NCBI RefSeq assembly: GCF_002407185.1
Contig: NZ_CP023563.1
Span: forward strand, 2,852,001-2,916,000
From: Brachybacterium vulturis
Lineage (GTDB): Bacteria > Actinomycetota > Actinomycetes > Actinomycetales > Dermabacteraceae
Length of the DNA stretch: 64,000 nucleotides
Reading direction: 5' to 3'
The notes under the pieces are model-generated. The model saw only the letters and a list, made by a program, of their open reading frames with translations. It was not told the origin of the DNA and did not search any database. Positions 19,765 to 27,231 of this stretch are shown here, piece by piece. The position numbers and the translations under genes are program-made. How positions within the stretch are numbered: position 1 is the first letter of the stretch; each line of letters opens with the position of its first letter.

Positions 19765-21563
19765 GCGCCGGCTTCAGGACCGCGCCATGGCCTGCGGGAG
19801 ATGAGCGTGAGGTGCGGGAGGAAGACGTGATCCCGCCGCCCCCGCGCGAGCCGGTGGCGGTCGCTGAGGGAATCGTGCTCCACCAGGTGCGGATCGATCA
19901 GTGCGAGAGCGCGACGGAGTGCGCCTTCGGGCTCGTCAACAGCAGTGCCCTGGATCTGGTCTCCGCTGTGGTCTCGGCGTGGAATACCGGATTCTCGGGA
20001 CGTCCCTGGTGTCGGCTCGTCCTGGGGCGGGCCGGAGTCGGCATCGAGCGCGGAGTGCTCCGCGCCGGCGGTGCTGCCGAGGAGCCTCGCCCCCGTGCCG
20101 AGCGGGTCGTGATTGATGCCGCGGCGGTGGGACTTCTGCCCGTAGCGGGTGGTCCATTCGACGGTGCGGCGCTTCCCGTTCTCGTCACGGACGACGCGCG
20201 CGCTCTGCCCGGACTCCTCCTTCTGGTTGTCCGCGGCGCAGAGTCCGTTGCCGTTGTCCAGGGAGGTGGGACCACCCTGCGCCCAGGGGACGATGTGGTC
20301 GTTCTGGCGGATGCTCGCATCGCAGTGGGGCGCCCGGCAGGTCTGGTGGGCGATCCGGAGGAAGCGGGCGAGCGCCGGCGGGAAGCTGCGGGCAGTGGAT
20401 TCGACGGCGACGAGCTGGCCGTCCTCCGGGTCGGTGTAGAGCCGGCGCAGCGCCGGCGCCAGCTCCGGATCCTGGTCCGCGGCGCTCATCGCCTCGCGCA
20501 TCTCCTCGCGGATGTGCTCATAGGGCACCGCGCCGTAGCCCTCGATGGTGGCGGCGTCGGCATGGTCGGGGGCGAGGAGGGAGCGGTCGGTGATGATCAC
20601 GCCGATGTCCAGAGTGGACGGATCGATCCCCTCGCCGCGACCGATCAGCGCATCGGCGAAGAGGTCCGCCATGATCTGCTGGTGGCCCCGCCGATCACCG
20701 TGGGCGCGGGCCTTCTCCGCGGCGATCGAGAGTCCCTTGCGGATGCGGGCGCCGTCGAGCCCGGACAGGTGCGCGGTGACCGTGCACATGCCGTGCTCGC
20801 CGCGGCGCACGGTGACACTGCGATCCTTCTTCGCCGTGCGATGACGGTCTGCGGCCCCGTGCGGATCCAGTCCGTGCAGCACCTTCTCCGCCTCACCGGC
20901 CCATTCCTCTGGACCGCAGTCCTCGAGGTAGGGAAGGTGGGCGGCGAGGATCTGATCGACCTGCGCGCGCTGCTCGGGGCTCGCCGGCGCCATCGTGCGC
21001 CCCACTCTGTGCGCGGAGCTGGGCACGATCCGGCCGTGGGCGAGTGCTGCGAGCATGCCGGGCATCGAGCGGACGAGGCGGCGACAGGAGGCCATCGACT
21101 GACCGGCGCAGGACCTGGACTGCTTCAGCGCCGTCGACACCTCGGACCGTGCGATCTTCAGCGCCTGCTTCGGCGTCTCCTCACGACGCCGACAGTCCTC
21201 CTTGACCGACTCCTCCAGGCGGATCAGCGCCCGTGCCTGGACCGCGGCCACCGCACCGGACAGCTCCTGGAGCCGACTCAGCACTGCGACGGTCTCAGTC
21301 GCCGACAGTCGATCGAGCGAGACGGCACCGTCCGCACCGATCTCGGCGAGCACGGCACGCGCAGCGGTCACGTCGACGTCACCGATCCGGAGTTCGCCGA
21401 CACCCGCATCGATCGTCAATGCGCTTCGCGCTCCGGAGCGCTCCTGTGCAGCGATCGACCCCTCGGGGCCCCTCCCCGAGGTCGCACGCAGCGGCACGAC
21501 CCCGGAAGCGTCGTGACCGACTCCCGGGGTTTCTTCGCTCGTGTCGTGCGGATCGTGTGCCAT
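19758..21563 (-). CDS. DUF222 / HNH endonuclease (13E12 repeat family)
   Basis: A 601-residue protein of the actinobacterial REP13E12 family. The DUF222 domain covers roughly residues 50-330. The HNH nuclease motif is near residues 410-450: TCRAPHCDASI, then NDHIVPWAQGGPTSLDNGNG and LCAADNQKEE. The zinc cysteines, the catalytic His in DHIVPW and the downstream Asn are intact, so it may be active. The C-terminal 100 residues look disordered. These genes are usually multicopy and behave like mobile or homing elements, but no terminal repeats or integrase are visible. Flanking tandem repeats and a less GC-rich upstream spacer are consistent with insertion. Confidence 0.9.
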   Translation of the reverse strand: MAHDPHDTSEETPGVGHDASGVVPLRATSGRGPEGSIAAQERSGARSALTIDAGVGELRIGDVDVTAARAVLAEIGADGAVSLDRLSATETVAVLSRLQELSGAVAAVQARALIRLEESVKEDCRRREETPKQALKIARSEVSTALKQSRSCAGQSMASCRRLVRSMPGMLAALAHGRIVPSSAHRVGRTMAPASPEQRAQVDQILAAHLPYLEDCGPEEWAGEAEKVLHGLDPHGAADRHRTAKKDRSVTVRRGEHGMCTVTAHLSGLDGARIRKGLSIAAEKARAHGDRRGHQQIMADLFADALIGRGEGIDPSTLDIGVIITDRSLLAPDHADAATIEGYGAVPYEHIREEMREAMSAADQDPELAPALRRLYTDPEDGQLVAVESTARSFPPALARFLRIAHQTCRAPHCDASIRQNDHIVPWAQGGPTSLDNGNGLCAADNQKEESGQSARVVRDENGKRRTVEWTTRYGQKSHRRGINHDPLGTGARLLGSTAGAEHSALDADSGPPQDEPTPGTSRESGIPRRDHSGDQIQGTAVDEPEGALRRALALIDPHLVEHDSLSDRHRLARGRRDHVFLPHLTLISRRPWRGPEAGAA

Positions 21564-22116
21564 ACCTCATATTTTCGCACAGAGATTCGATGAAGGGAAG
21601 GGCTCGGGAGAGCCTACTCGTGAGTAGCTACTTATTGTGGATAACTTCCACTGGGGAGGAACGGTGCGACGCCCCCGACATTCCTCCGCATTCAGGTGAG
21701 CACCGCAGGAGCCCATCGAGCGCTGCCCTCCGCTCGAGTTCCGAGACGTCGTCCATGGGCGGCGGCGCGACCGATGCCGAGCCCCGACCGCGAGCAGGAG
21801 CGCAGCCGGAGGAGGGAGCGGAAGTGCACGTCAGAGTGGAGGAAGGAGCGGGATGGGGACCAGCAGAGGGACCGGCTCCTGGCTTTCCGGGGCCGGGTCA
21901 CCGACGGTCCGCCGCCTCTGCCACCCACGTGCAGCGCCGCGACGGGCACACCCGCGCTCGACCTGCACGCACTACTCCGGAACATTTCGCAGGAAACACG
22001 CGCTCATACCTGTTTCTCCGAGCGAATGAAGCACGTCATACAGCCTCATCATTCCTTTCCGGAGGAGTGCAGAGATCCCGTGCGAGATATTCACGAACCA
22101 CCTCCTACCGTCGCGC

Positions 22117-22158
22117 CGAGGCTTGTCGGTGGTGCACCGAGGCATGTCGGTGGTGCAC
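22117..22158. repeat. Two tandem 21-bp units
   Basis: CGAGGCTTGTCGGTGGTGCA and CGAGGCATGTCGGTGGTGCA, each followed by C, lie back to back with one mismatch. A partial third unit starts CGAACGGTG. They lie in non-coding sequence. Confidence 0.75.
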
Positions 22159-22273
22159 CGAACGGTGTGTCCCCACCCTCCCCTGCCTCGTCCGGGGTGC
22201 TCTCCTTCGCCGCCTTCTCCCCGGAGGTCGCGTCACGGGAGCGAGTGCGGGCGGGGTCCGCGCCGGGGAGGGA

Positions 22274-22303
22274 TTGCACGGCGTTCGAAGATCCACGGAT
22301 ACT
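22274..22303 (+). promoter_or_regulatory. Promoter of the GNAT gene, leaderless
   Basis: TTGCAC (22274-22279), an 18-base spacer and GATACT (22298-22303) are followed by 6 bases and the ATG at 22310. Both hexamers are near consensus. Confidence 0.6.
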
Positions 22304-22309
22304 GGAGTC

Positions 22310-22804
22310 ATGACGGATCCGCCGTTCCACCTTCGGCCCGCCACCTCCGGCGATGCCGAGGGATGCGCATTCGTGCACCGCACGGCGTGGGTCGAGACGT
22401 ACTCCGAGCTGCTCCCTGCGCGGCACTGGGAGAGGGACACGCTGTCACGTCGCACGGAGAGCTGGCGGCGTCGGCTCGACGGCGGCGCGGCCGTCACCGT
22501 GGCGGAGTCCGCGGGACGGATCATCGGGTTCGCCATGACGACTCCGGCGCGCACGATCGGGGCGCACGAACCCGTGCGTGAGGTCGAGCTGTCATCCCTC
22601 TATGTCCTGACGGCTCACCACGGGACCGGAGCAGGGCAGGCGCTGCTCGATGCGGTGCTGAGGCCCGATACGCCGGCGCAGCTGTGGGTCCTCGAGGAGA
22701 ACCCTCGAGCGCGTCGGTTCTACGAGCGCAACGGCTTCACCGCCGATGGCGCTCGCTGCGTCGAGGAGAGCCTGTCCCTCACCGAGGTTCGGCACGTCCG
22801 ATGA
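22310..22804 (+). CDS. GNAT-family N-acetyltransferase
   Basis: A 164-residue acetyl-CoA-dependent transferase of unknown substrate. FHLRPATSGDAEGCAFVHRTAWVETY is the N-terminal fold. Motif A is in LSSLYVLTAHHGTGAGQALL, where H-H-G-T-G-A-G is a slightly altered Q/RxxGxG/A loop. NPRARRFYERNGFTADG is the conserved C-terminal tyrosine helix. The ATG at 22310 is chosen because a promoter ends 6 bases before it; the frame stays open far upstream but that extension includes the repeats and is not credible. It converges on ispE 78 bases away. Confidence 0.88.
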   Translation: MTDPPFHLRPATSGDAEGCAFVHRTAWVETYSELLPARHWERDTLSRRTESWRRRLDGGAAVTVAESAGRIIGFAMTTPARTIGAHEPVREVELSSLYVLTAHHGTGAGQALLDAVLRPDTPAQLWVLEENPRARRFYERNGFTADGARCVEESLSLTEVRHVR

Positions 22805-22882
22805 GAGAGGGAGGACCGGTGATTTCGATCCCGGCCATCCACCGCGGGGAGACCGCGCCGGAGGACACCGGGGATCGCGGAG

Positions 22883-23809
22883 TCACTCCTCCTCGAGCAC
22901 GCTCGCTCCCGGTGCCGACCCGCGGGCCACCAGGCACGACTCCACCAGCGACTCGCTCATCAGCCCCGCCGCGATCGAGCTGGCCTGCATCTCGTCCTCC
23001 ACCAGCACCGCGATCGTCGGGCCCGATCCGCTGACCAGCGCGGCCGGGGCGCCGAGCTGCTCGGCGGCCTCGACCACGGGCTCCAGTCCGGGGTGCAGGG
23101 CGAAGGCCGCGGCCTGCAGGTCGTTGTGCAGGGTCTCGGCCAGCAGGTCGATGTTGCCGCCGCTGAGGGCCTGGAGCTGGCGCTCGTCGACCGTGGGTCG
23201 CGTGGCAGGGGTGCGCCCGCCACCGGCGGCGATCTCGTCGAAGCGGCGGAACACCGCCGGGGTGGAGAGGTGCCCGCCGGGGACGGCGAGCAGCCAGGTC
23301 CATTCCCCATGGGTGAGCACGGTGGTGAGGTCCGCCCCGTTGCCGCGGCCGAGCGCCGTGTGCCCGAGCATCGCGAAGGGCACGTCGGCGCCGAGCCGGG
23401 AGCCGAGCTGACGCAGCCGCTCGCCGCCCAAGCCCAGGCCCCACAGCCGGTCCAGGGCGACCAGGGTGGCGGCGGCGTCGGCCGATCCCCCACCCATGCC
23501 TCCCGCGATCGGGACCTGCTTGCGGATGTGGAGCGCGGCGCCGTCGCGGAGATCGCACTCGGTGCGCAGCAGCTCCGCCGCGCGCAGGGCCAGGTTCGAC
23601 TCGTCCAGCGGGACGGTCCCCGGCACCTGGGAGCTGACCTCGAGACTCATCCCGTCGGCCCGGGTGGCGGTGATCGTCTCGTAGAGATCCACTGCCTGGA
23701 ACACGGTGGCCAGGGCGTGATAGCCGCGGTCGTCGACGGCACCGACCCCCAGGGACAGGTTGATCTTCCCGGGGGCGCGCACCACCACCCGCTGACGCGC
23801 GGGCGGCAT
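22883..23809 (-). CDS. ispE: 4-diphosphocytidyl-2-C-methyl-D-erythritol kinase
   Basis: GHMP kinase of the MEP isoprenoid pathway, phosphorylating CDP-methylerythritol. The 308 residues are typical. APGKINLSLGVG (12-23) begins the fold; PIAGGMGGGSADAAA (100-114) is the GHMP ATP loop; ALVSGSGPTIAVL is the C-terminal motif. Its ATG shares one base with the rsmA stop (TGATG), so the two are coupled. rsmA-ispE is a conserved actinobacterial pair. Confidence 0.96.
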   Translation of the reverse strand: MPPARQRVVVRAPGKINLSLGVGAVDDRGYHALATVFQAVDLYETITATRADGMSLEVSSQVPGTVPLDESNLALRAAELLRTECDLRDGAALHIRKQVPIAGGMGGGSADAAATLVALDRLWGLGLGGERLRQLGSRLGADVPFAMLGHTALGRGNGADLTTVLTHGEWTWLLAVPGGHLSTPAVFRRFDEIAAGGGRTPATRPTVDERQLQALSGGNIDLLAETLHNDLQAAAFALHPGLEPVVEAAEQLGAPAALVSGSGPTIAVLVEDEMQASSIAAGLMSESLVESCLVARGSAPGASVLEEE

Positions 23810-24696
23810 CAGGGAGTCTCCGTCTGCGCACGGGCGATCGCGCGGAACTCCTCGATGCCCAGGGTCTCGCCCCGGGCACCCGGGTCGATGCCGGCCGCCC
23901 GCAGGATCTGCTCGGACCGCGCCGCGGAGCCCGCCCAGCCGGCGAGGGCGGCGCGCAGCGTCTTGCGCCGCTGGGCGAAGGCGGCGTCGACCACGGTGAA
24001 CACGGCCTCCCGCTCGGCATCGGTGCCGAGCGGCTGCTCGTGCCGGACCAGCTCGACGAGTGCGGAATCGACATTGGGGACCGGCCAGAAGATCTGCCGG
24101 GAGATCCTGCCGGCCTGCACCGCCCGGCCGTACCAGGCGGTCTTCACGCTGGGCCCGCCGTAGGTGCGTGAACCCGGGCCTGCGGTGAGCCTGTCCACCA
24201 CCTCGGACTGCACCATGACCAGGGCGGTGCGCACTGCGGGGAAGCGCCCGAGCATCGTGAGCAGGATGGGGGTGGCGACGTTGTAGGGGAGGTTCGCGAC
24301 CAGTGCCGTCGGCTGCCCGGCGCTCGGGAGCGAGGGGAGCTCGGTGACCTGCAGGGCGTCGGCGTGCACGAGGCGGAAGCGCTCGTCCTCGACGCCGCGG
24401 GCGCGGAGCGTGAGCGGGAGCAGCTCGGCCAGTCCCCGATCCAGCTCGACGGCGACCACGTCGGCCCCGGCCTCGAGCAGGCCCAGGGTGAGAGAGCCCA
24501 GACCCGGCCCCACCTCGAGCACCGCCTGACCCGGCTCCACCCCGGCCCGACCCACGATGGTGCGCACCGTGTTCGGGTCCATCACGAAGTTCTGTCCGCG
24601 CTGCTTCGAGGGCCGGATCCCGGCGGCCTCGGCGAGCTCGCGGATGTCCCGGGCGGACAGCAGCATCCCGGCGTGCGCGGCGTCGGCGCCGGTCAT
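23809..24696 (-). CDS. rsmA: 16S rRNA (adenine1518/1519-N6)-dimethyltransferase
   Basis: KsgA-type enzyme dimethylating two adjacent adenines in helix 45 during 30S maturation. The 295 residues show QRGQNFVMDPNTV, the SAM loop LEVGPGLGSLTLGLLEAG, VAVELDRGL, and the catalytic ANLPYNVATPIL motif. The C-terminal helical domain has AFAQRRKTLRAAL. The ATG at 24696 overlaps the tatD stop as ATGA and is therefore preferred to the open upstream frame. Loss of function in this family gives kasugamycin resistance. Confidence 0.96.
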   Translation of the reverse strand: MTGADAAHAGMLLSARDIRELAEAAGIRPSKQRGQNFVMDPNTVRTIVGRAGVEPGQAVLEVGPGLGSLTLGLLEAGADVVAVELDRGLAELLPLTLRARGVEDERFRLVHADALQVTELPSLPSAGQPTALVANLPYNVATPILLTMLGRFPAVRTALVMVQSEVVDRLTAGPGSRTYGGPSVKTAWYGRAVQAGRISRQIFWPVPNVDSALVELVRHEQPLGTDAEREAVFTVVDAAFAQRRKTLRAALAGWAGSAARSEQILRAAGIDPGARGETLGIEEFRAIARAQTETP

Positions 24697-25667
24697 GCGG
24701 CCACGACCTCGGGCCAGCGGTACACGTCCTGGGTGGTGGCCCGGATCGTGCGGCAGGCCTGCTCGAGGTCGGTACCGGTCACCTCGGCGATCGTCGCCAT
24801 CGTGTGCGGGATCAGGTAGGAGGAGTTGGGCCGGCCCCGGTACGGGACCGGGGTGAGGAAGGGGGCGTCGGTCTCGACCATGACCTGGCCGAGGCCCACC
24901 TCCGCGAGCGCACCGCGCAGGTCCGCGGCGTTCTTGAAGGTGACGGTGCCGGCGAAGGAGAGGAACCAGCCGCGGTCCACGCACTCGCGGGCGAACTCGG
25001 CATCGCCGGAGAAGCAGTGGAGGACGGTGCGCTCCGGGGCGCCGTCGGCCTCGAGCACCTCGAGCACGTCGCGATGGGCGTCACGGTCGTGGATCTGCAG
25101 CGGCAGGTCCAGCTCCTTCGCGAGCGCGATGTGTGCCCGGAACGCCTCGATCTGGGCGGTGCGGGCCTGCTCGTCCTGCCGCGAGGTGCGGAACCAGTCC
25201 AGTCCCGTCTCGCCCACGACGACCATCCCGGGTCCGCGCAGCAGCTCGGAGACCTCGTCGATCGCCGCGGCGAGCCCGATCAGCTCCCGGCCTTCGTGGT
25301 CACGCCCGCGCGCGTGCAGCGCCGCTTCGTTGGGGTGCACGGCGACACCGCCGCGCAGCGAGGGAGGGCACTGCGGGGAGGCGAGCAGCGCGGCGGTCCA
25401 GCGCACGGCCTCGAGGTCGGAGCCGATGGTGATCTGCGCATCGATGCCGACGGCCGCGGCCCGGGCGACGTGGTCGTGGACGCTGAGCTGCTCGTCGCCG
25501 TCGGCGAAGTCCAGATGGCAGTGGTTGTCGATCACCGGGACGGGCAGCGGTTCGGGCGCCGGCGGCCAGGAGCGGTCGCGCTTCTTCCCCCGGGGGTCGA
25601 TGTCCTCGCGGTCGCGCACCGGTGGCGGGGCGGCGGGTGAGGACGGGGTCTCGTGCGGTGACGACAT
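24693..25667 (-). CDS. tatD: TatD-family metal-dependent hydrolase
   Basis: TIM-barrel DNase/hydrolase with two metals. The 324 residues begin with about 40 disordered residues, then VIDNHCHLDF with metal ligands H49 and H51, VVGETGLDWF, LPLQIHDRDA, LHCFSGDAE and MVETDAPFLTP. The ATG at 25667 lies 6 bases after a TACCAT hexamer, suggesting a leaderless message. The order tatD-rsmA-ispE is conserved, but the resuscitation-factor gene rpfB found between tatD and rsmA in mycobacteria is absent and the genes overlap directly. Confidence 0.93.
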   Translation of the reverse strand: MSSPHETPSSPAAPPPVRDREDIDPRGKKRDRSWPPAPEPLPVPVIDNHCHLDFADGDEQLSVHDHVARAAAVGIDAQITIGSDLEAVRWTAALLASPQCPPSLRGGVAVHPNEAALHARGRDHEGRELIGLAAAIDEVSELLRGPGMVVVGETGLDWFRTSRQDEQARTAQIEAFRAHIALAKELDLPLQIHDRDAHRDVLEVLEADGAPERTVLHCFSGDAEFARECVDRGWFLSFAGTVTFKNAADLRGALAEVGLGQVMVETDAPFLTPVPYRGRPNSSYLIPHTMATIAEVTGTDLEQACRTIRATTQDVYRWPEVVAA

Positions 25668-25673
25668 GCGACC

Positions 25674-25679
25674 ATGGTA
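25674..25679 (-). promoter_or_regulatory. -10 hexamer for leaderless tatD
   Basis: On the minus strand TACCAT is followed by exactly 6 bases and the ATG at 25667, with no Shine-Dalgarno sequence between. Confidence 0.5.
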
Positions 25680-25850
25680 GGAGGGCCCGGGAGCGTCCCG
25701 GACCACGGTGGCCCTCCGGCCCCCGGGCGTGACCGGACCGTGCCCCTCGGGGCGGCCCCGACGGGTCCCGGGACCTGGCCGCCGTCCTGCGCGGTGTGAT
25801 AGCTCACGGGCACGAAGCGGGCCTGGAGGGAGCGGAGGATCCCGGGATAT

Positions 25851-25859
25851 GGCAAGATG
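25851..25859 (+). promoter_or_regulatory. Putative extended -10 promoter of rpmF
   Basis: TGGCAAGAT is a TG-extended CAAGAT hexamer. Transcription from about 25866 would give a leader of roughly 114 bases before rpmF. The -35 is not clear. Confidence 0.35.
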
Positions 25860-25979
25860 GGGCGTCGTTGCGCGTCCCTTCGTGCACCCGAGCGCCCCGA
25901 GTCCGTTGGACCGGGTTCGGGTCGCTGCTCGGGCGGATGCCAACGCACGTTCACCCTCCGGACCGTCAAGGAGCGTCCC

Positions 25980-26150
25980 ATGGCAGTGCCCAAGTTCAAG
26001 ATGTCCCGTGCGCGCACGCACTCCCGTCGCTCGCAGTGGAAGGCCCACAACCCTGACCTCGTGCAGGTGACGGTCCGTGGCCGCACCGCCGCCGTGCCGC
26101 GTCGCCTCGCGAAGGCGTACCAGCGCGGCCTCCTCGAGATCGAGAACTGA
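25980..26150 (+). CDS. rpmF: Ribosomal protein bL32
   Basis: A 56-residue large-subunit protein beginning [17 protein letters not shown] and continuing [14 protein letters not shown]. It has no cysteine, so it is the zinc-independent form rather than the CxxC form. The ATG at 25980 has AAGGAG 7 bases upstream; longer open frames in the same phase are leader sequence. It is a single-gene unit with its own promoter and a strong terminator directly after it. Confidence 0.97.
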   Translation: MAVPKFKMSRARTHSRRSQWKAHNPDLVQVTVRGRTAAVPRRLAKAYQRGLLEIEN

Positions 26151-26165
26151 TCGACTGACTGATCC

Positions 26166-26203
26166 CGAAGACCCCGACACCTGGTGTCGGGGTCTTCGTC
26201 GTT
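26166..26203 (+). terminator. Intrinsic terminator of rpmF
   Basis: Perfect 15-bp stem: GAAGACCCCGACACC (26167-26181) and GGTGTCGGGGTCTTC (26183-26197), followed by a partly T-rich GTCGTTCC. It lies 16 bases after the rpmF stop and is the clearest terminator in the window. Confidence 0.9.
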
Positions 26204-26301
26204 CCTGGTGGCGTCGTTCCTGCGGCCGACGGGCGCCGGACAGGCATGCGCACCGCGACGCACCCACCTCCGCGTCATCCACCATCGCGTCGTCGCCGCG
26301 C

Positions 26302-27141
26302 TCACCTCCTCTGCAGCGCCAGGTCGTAGAGCTCGCTCGCGCCGACGCCCGCATGGGCCCGGGCGACCTCCTTCGCCGCGGCCTTGAGCCGCTCCCCCGC
26401 CGCTGCTCGGGCCAGCACCTGTGCGACCAGGTCCTCCGCGCTCGCCGCCACCGGCTCCGCGCCCGCCACCACGATCACCACCTCGCCGAGCACCTCGCCC
26501 TCCTGCGCCCAGGTGACGAGCTCGTCGAGGCTGCCGCGCCGGATCTCCTCGTAGGTCTTGGTCAGCTCGCGGGCCACGGCGGCCGGGCGCGCTCCGCCGA
26601 AGGCCGCCGCCATCGAGGAGAGGGTCGCGGCGGTGCGTCGCGGCGATTCGAAGAACACCATGGTGCGCTCCTCGGTCACGAGCGGTGCGAGCGCGCCGGC
26701 CCGACGACCCTCCCGGCGCGGCGGGAAGCCCTCGAAGGTGAAGCGGTCCGGGGCGATGCCGGAGGCCGCGAGCGCCGTCAGCACGGCGGAGGGTCCGGGG
26801 AGCACGGTCACCCGGTGTCCGGCCTCGGTCGCGGCGCGCACCGCACGGAATCCGGGATCGGAGACGACGGGCATGCCGGCGTCGGTGACGATCAGGACCC
26901 GCTGCCCCTCCGCCAGTGCCTCGAGCAGCGTCCCGGTGCGTTCGGCCTCGTTGTGCTCGTGGTAGGACAGGATCGTGCCGCGGGTGGCCACCTCGAGCTC
27001 CCGGACCAGGCGATGGAGCCGGCGGGTGTCCTCGGCGGCGATCAGATCCGCCTCGCCGAGGGCCCGCATCAGGCGCACCGAGGCGTCCAGCGGGTTGCCG
27101 ATCGGGGTGGCGGCGAGGGTGAGGACTCCGGGCTCGAGCAT
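26302..27141 (-). CDS. rsmI: 16S rRNA (cytidine1402-2'-O)-methyltransferase
   Basis: SAM-dependent tetrapyrrole-methylase-fold enzyme modifying C1402 in the decoding centre. The 279 residues show LAATPIGNPLDASVR, LIAAEDTRRLHRLV, LIVTDAGMPVVSDPG, VLPGPSAVLTALAASG and FEGFPPRREGRR, all RsmI signatures. It is divergent from pmt, the same arrangement as in mycobacteria. The start is the first ATG, matching family length. Confidence 0.95.
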   Translation of the reverse strand: MLEPGVLTLAATPIGNPLDASVRLMRALGEADLIAAEDTRRLHRLVRELEVATRGTILSYHEHNEAERTGTLLEALAEGQRVLIVTDAGMPVVSDPGFRAVRAATEAGHRVTVLPGPSAVLTALAASGIAPDRFTFEGFPPRREGRRAGALAPLVTEERTMVFFESPRRTAATLSSMAAAFGGARPAAVARELTKTYEEIRRGSLDELVTWAQEGEVLGEVVIVVAGAEPVAASAEDLVAQVLARAAAGERLKAAAKEVARAHAGVGASELYDLALQRR

Positions 27142-27219
27142 CCCGCCATGCTAGCGATCCCCGCCGCCTCTGCTCGCTCCGGTCCCCGGCCCCTCTCCGG
27201 CCGACTCCCCGCGATGACC

Positions 27220-27225
27220 TAGCAT
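27220..27225 (+). promoter_or_regulatory. -10 hexamer for leaderless pmt
   Basis: TAGCAT is followed by exactly 6 bases and the GTG at 27232. No ribosome-binding site is present. Confidence 0.5.
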
Positions 27226-27231
27226 GTCCGA

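Larger units (their letters stand above)
21564..22309. other. Gene-poor spacer with lower GC and short repeats
   Basis: No open frame here has homologous-looking sequence or normal codon bias, although long open frames exist on both strands. The stretch holds overlapping dyads (CTACTC-GT-GAGTAG at 21614-21627 and GTAGCTAC at 21624-21631), AT-richer patches near 21564-21660 and 21970-22110, a 21-bp duplication (22117-22158) and, at its end, the promoter of the GNAT gene. It may be decayed sequence left by rearrangement around the DUF222 gene. Confidence 0.6.
25668..25979. other. Intergenic control region between tatD and rpmF
   Basis: A 312-base divergent gap. It carries the tatD -10 at its left end, a likely rpmF promoter near 25854 and a leader of about 110 bases for rpmF. 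I see no gene. Short open frames in it lack normal codon bias. Confidence 0.6.

Noticed and set aside
19758..21563. Insertion sequence or intein boundaries around the HNH gene
   Set aside because: No transposase, terminal inverted repeats, target duplication or split host gene is visible; only tandem repeats on one side.
21233..22804. Long plus-strand frame joining the spacer to the GNAT gene
   Set aside because: Only the last 164 codons look like a protein; the rest is antisense to DUF222 and passes through repeats. A promoter sits just before the inner ATG.
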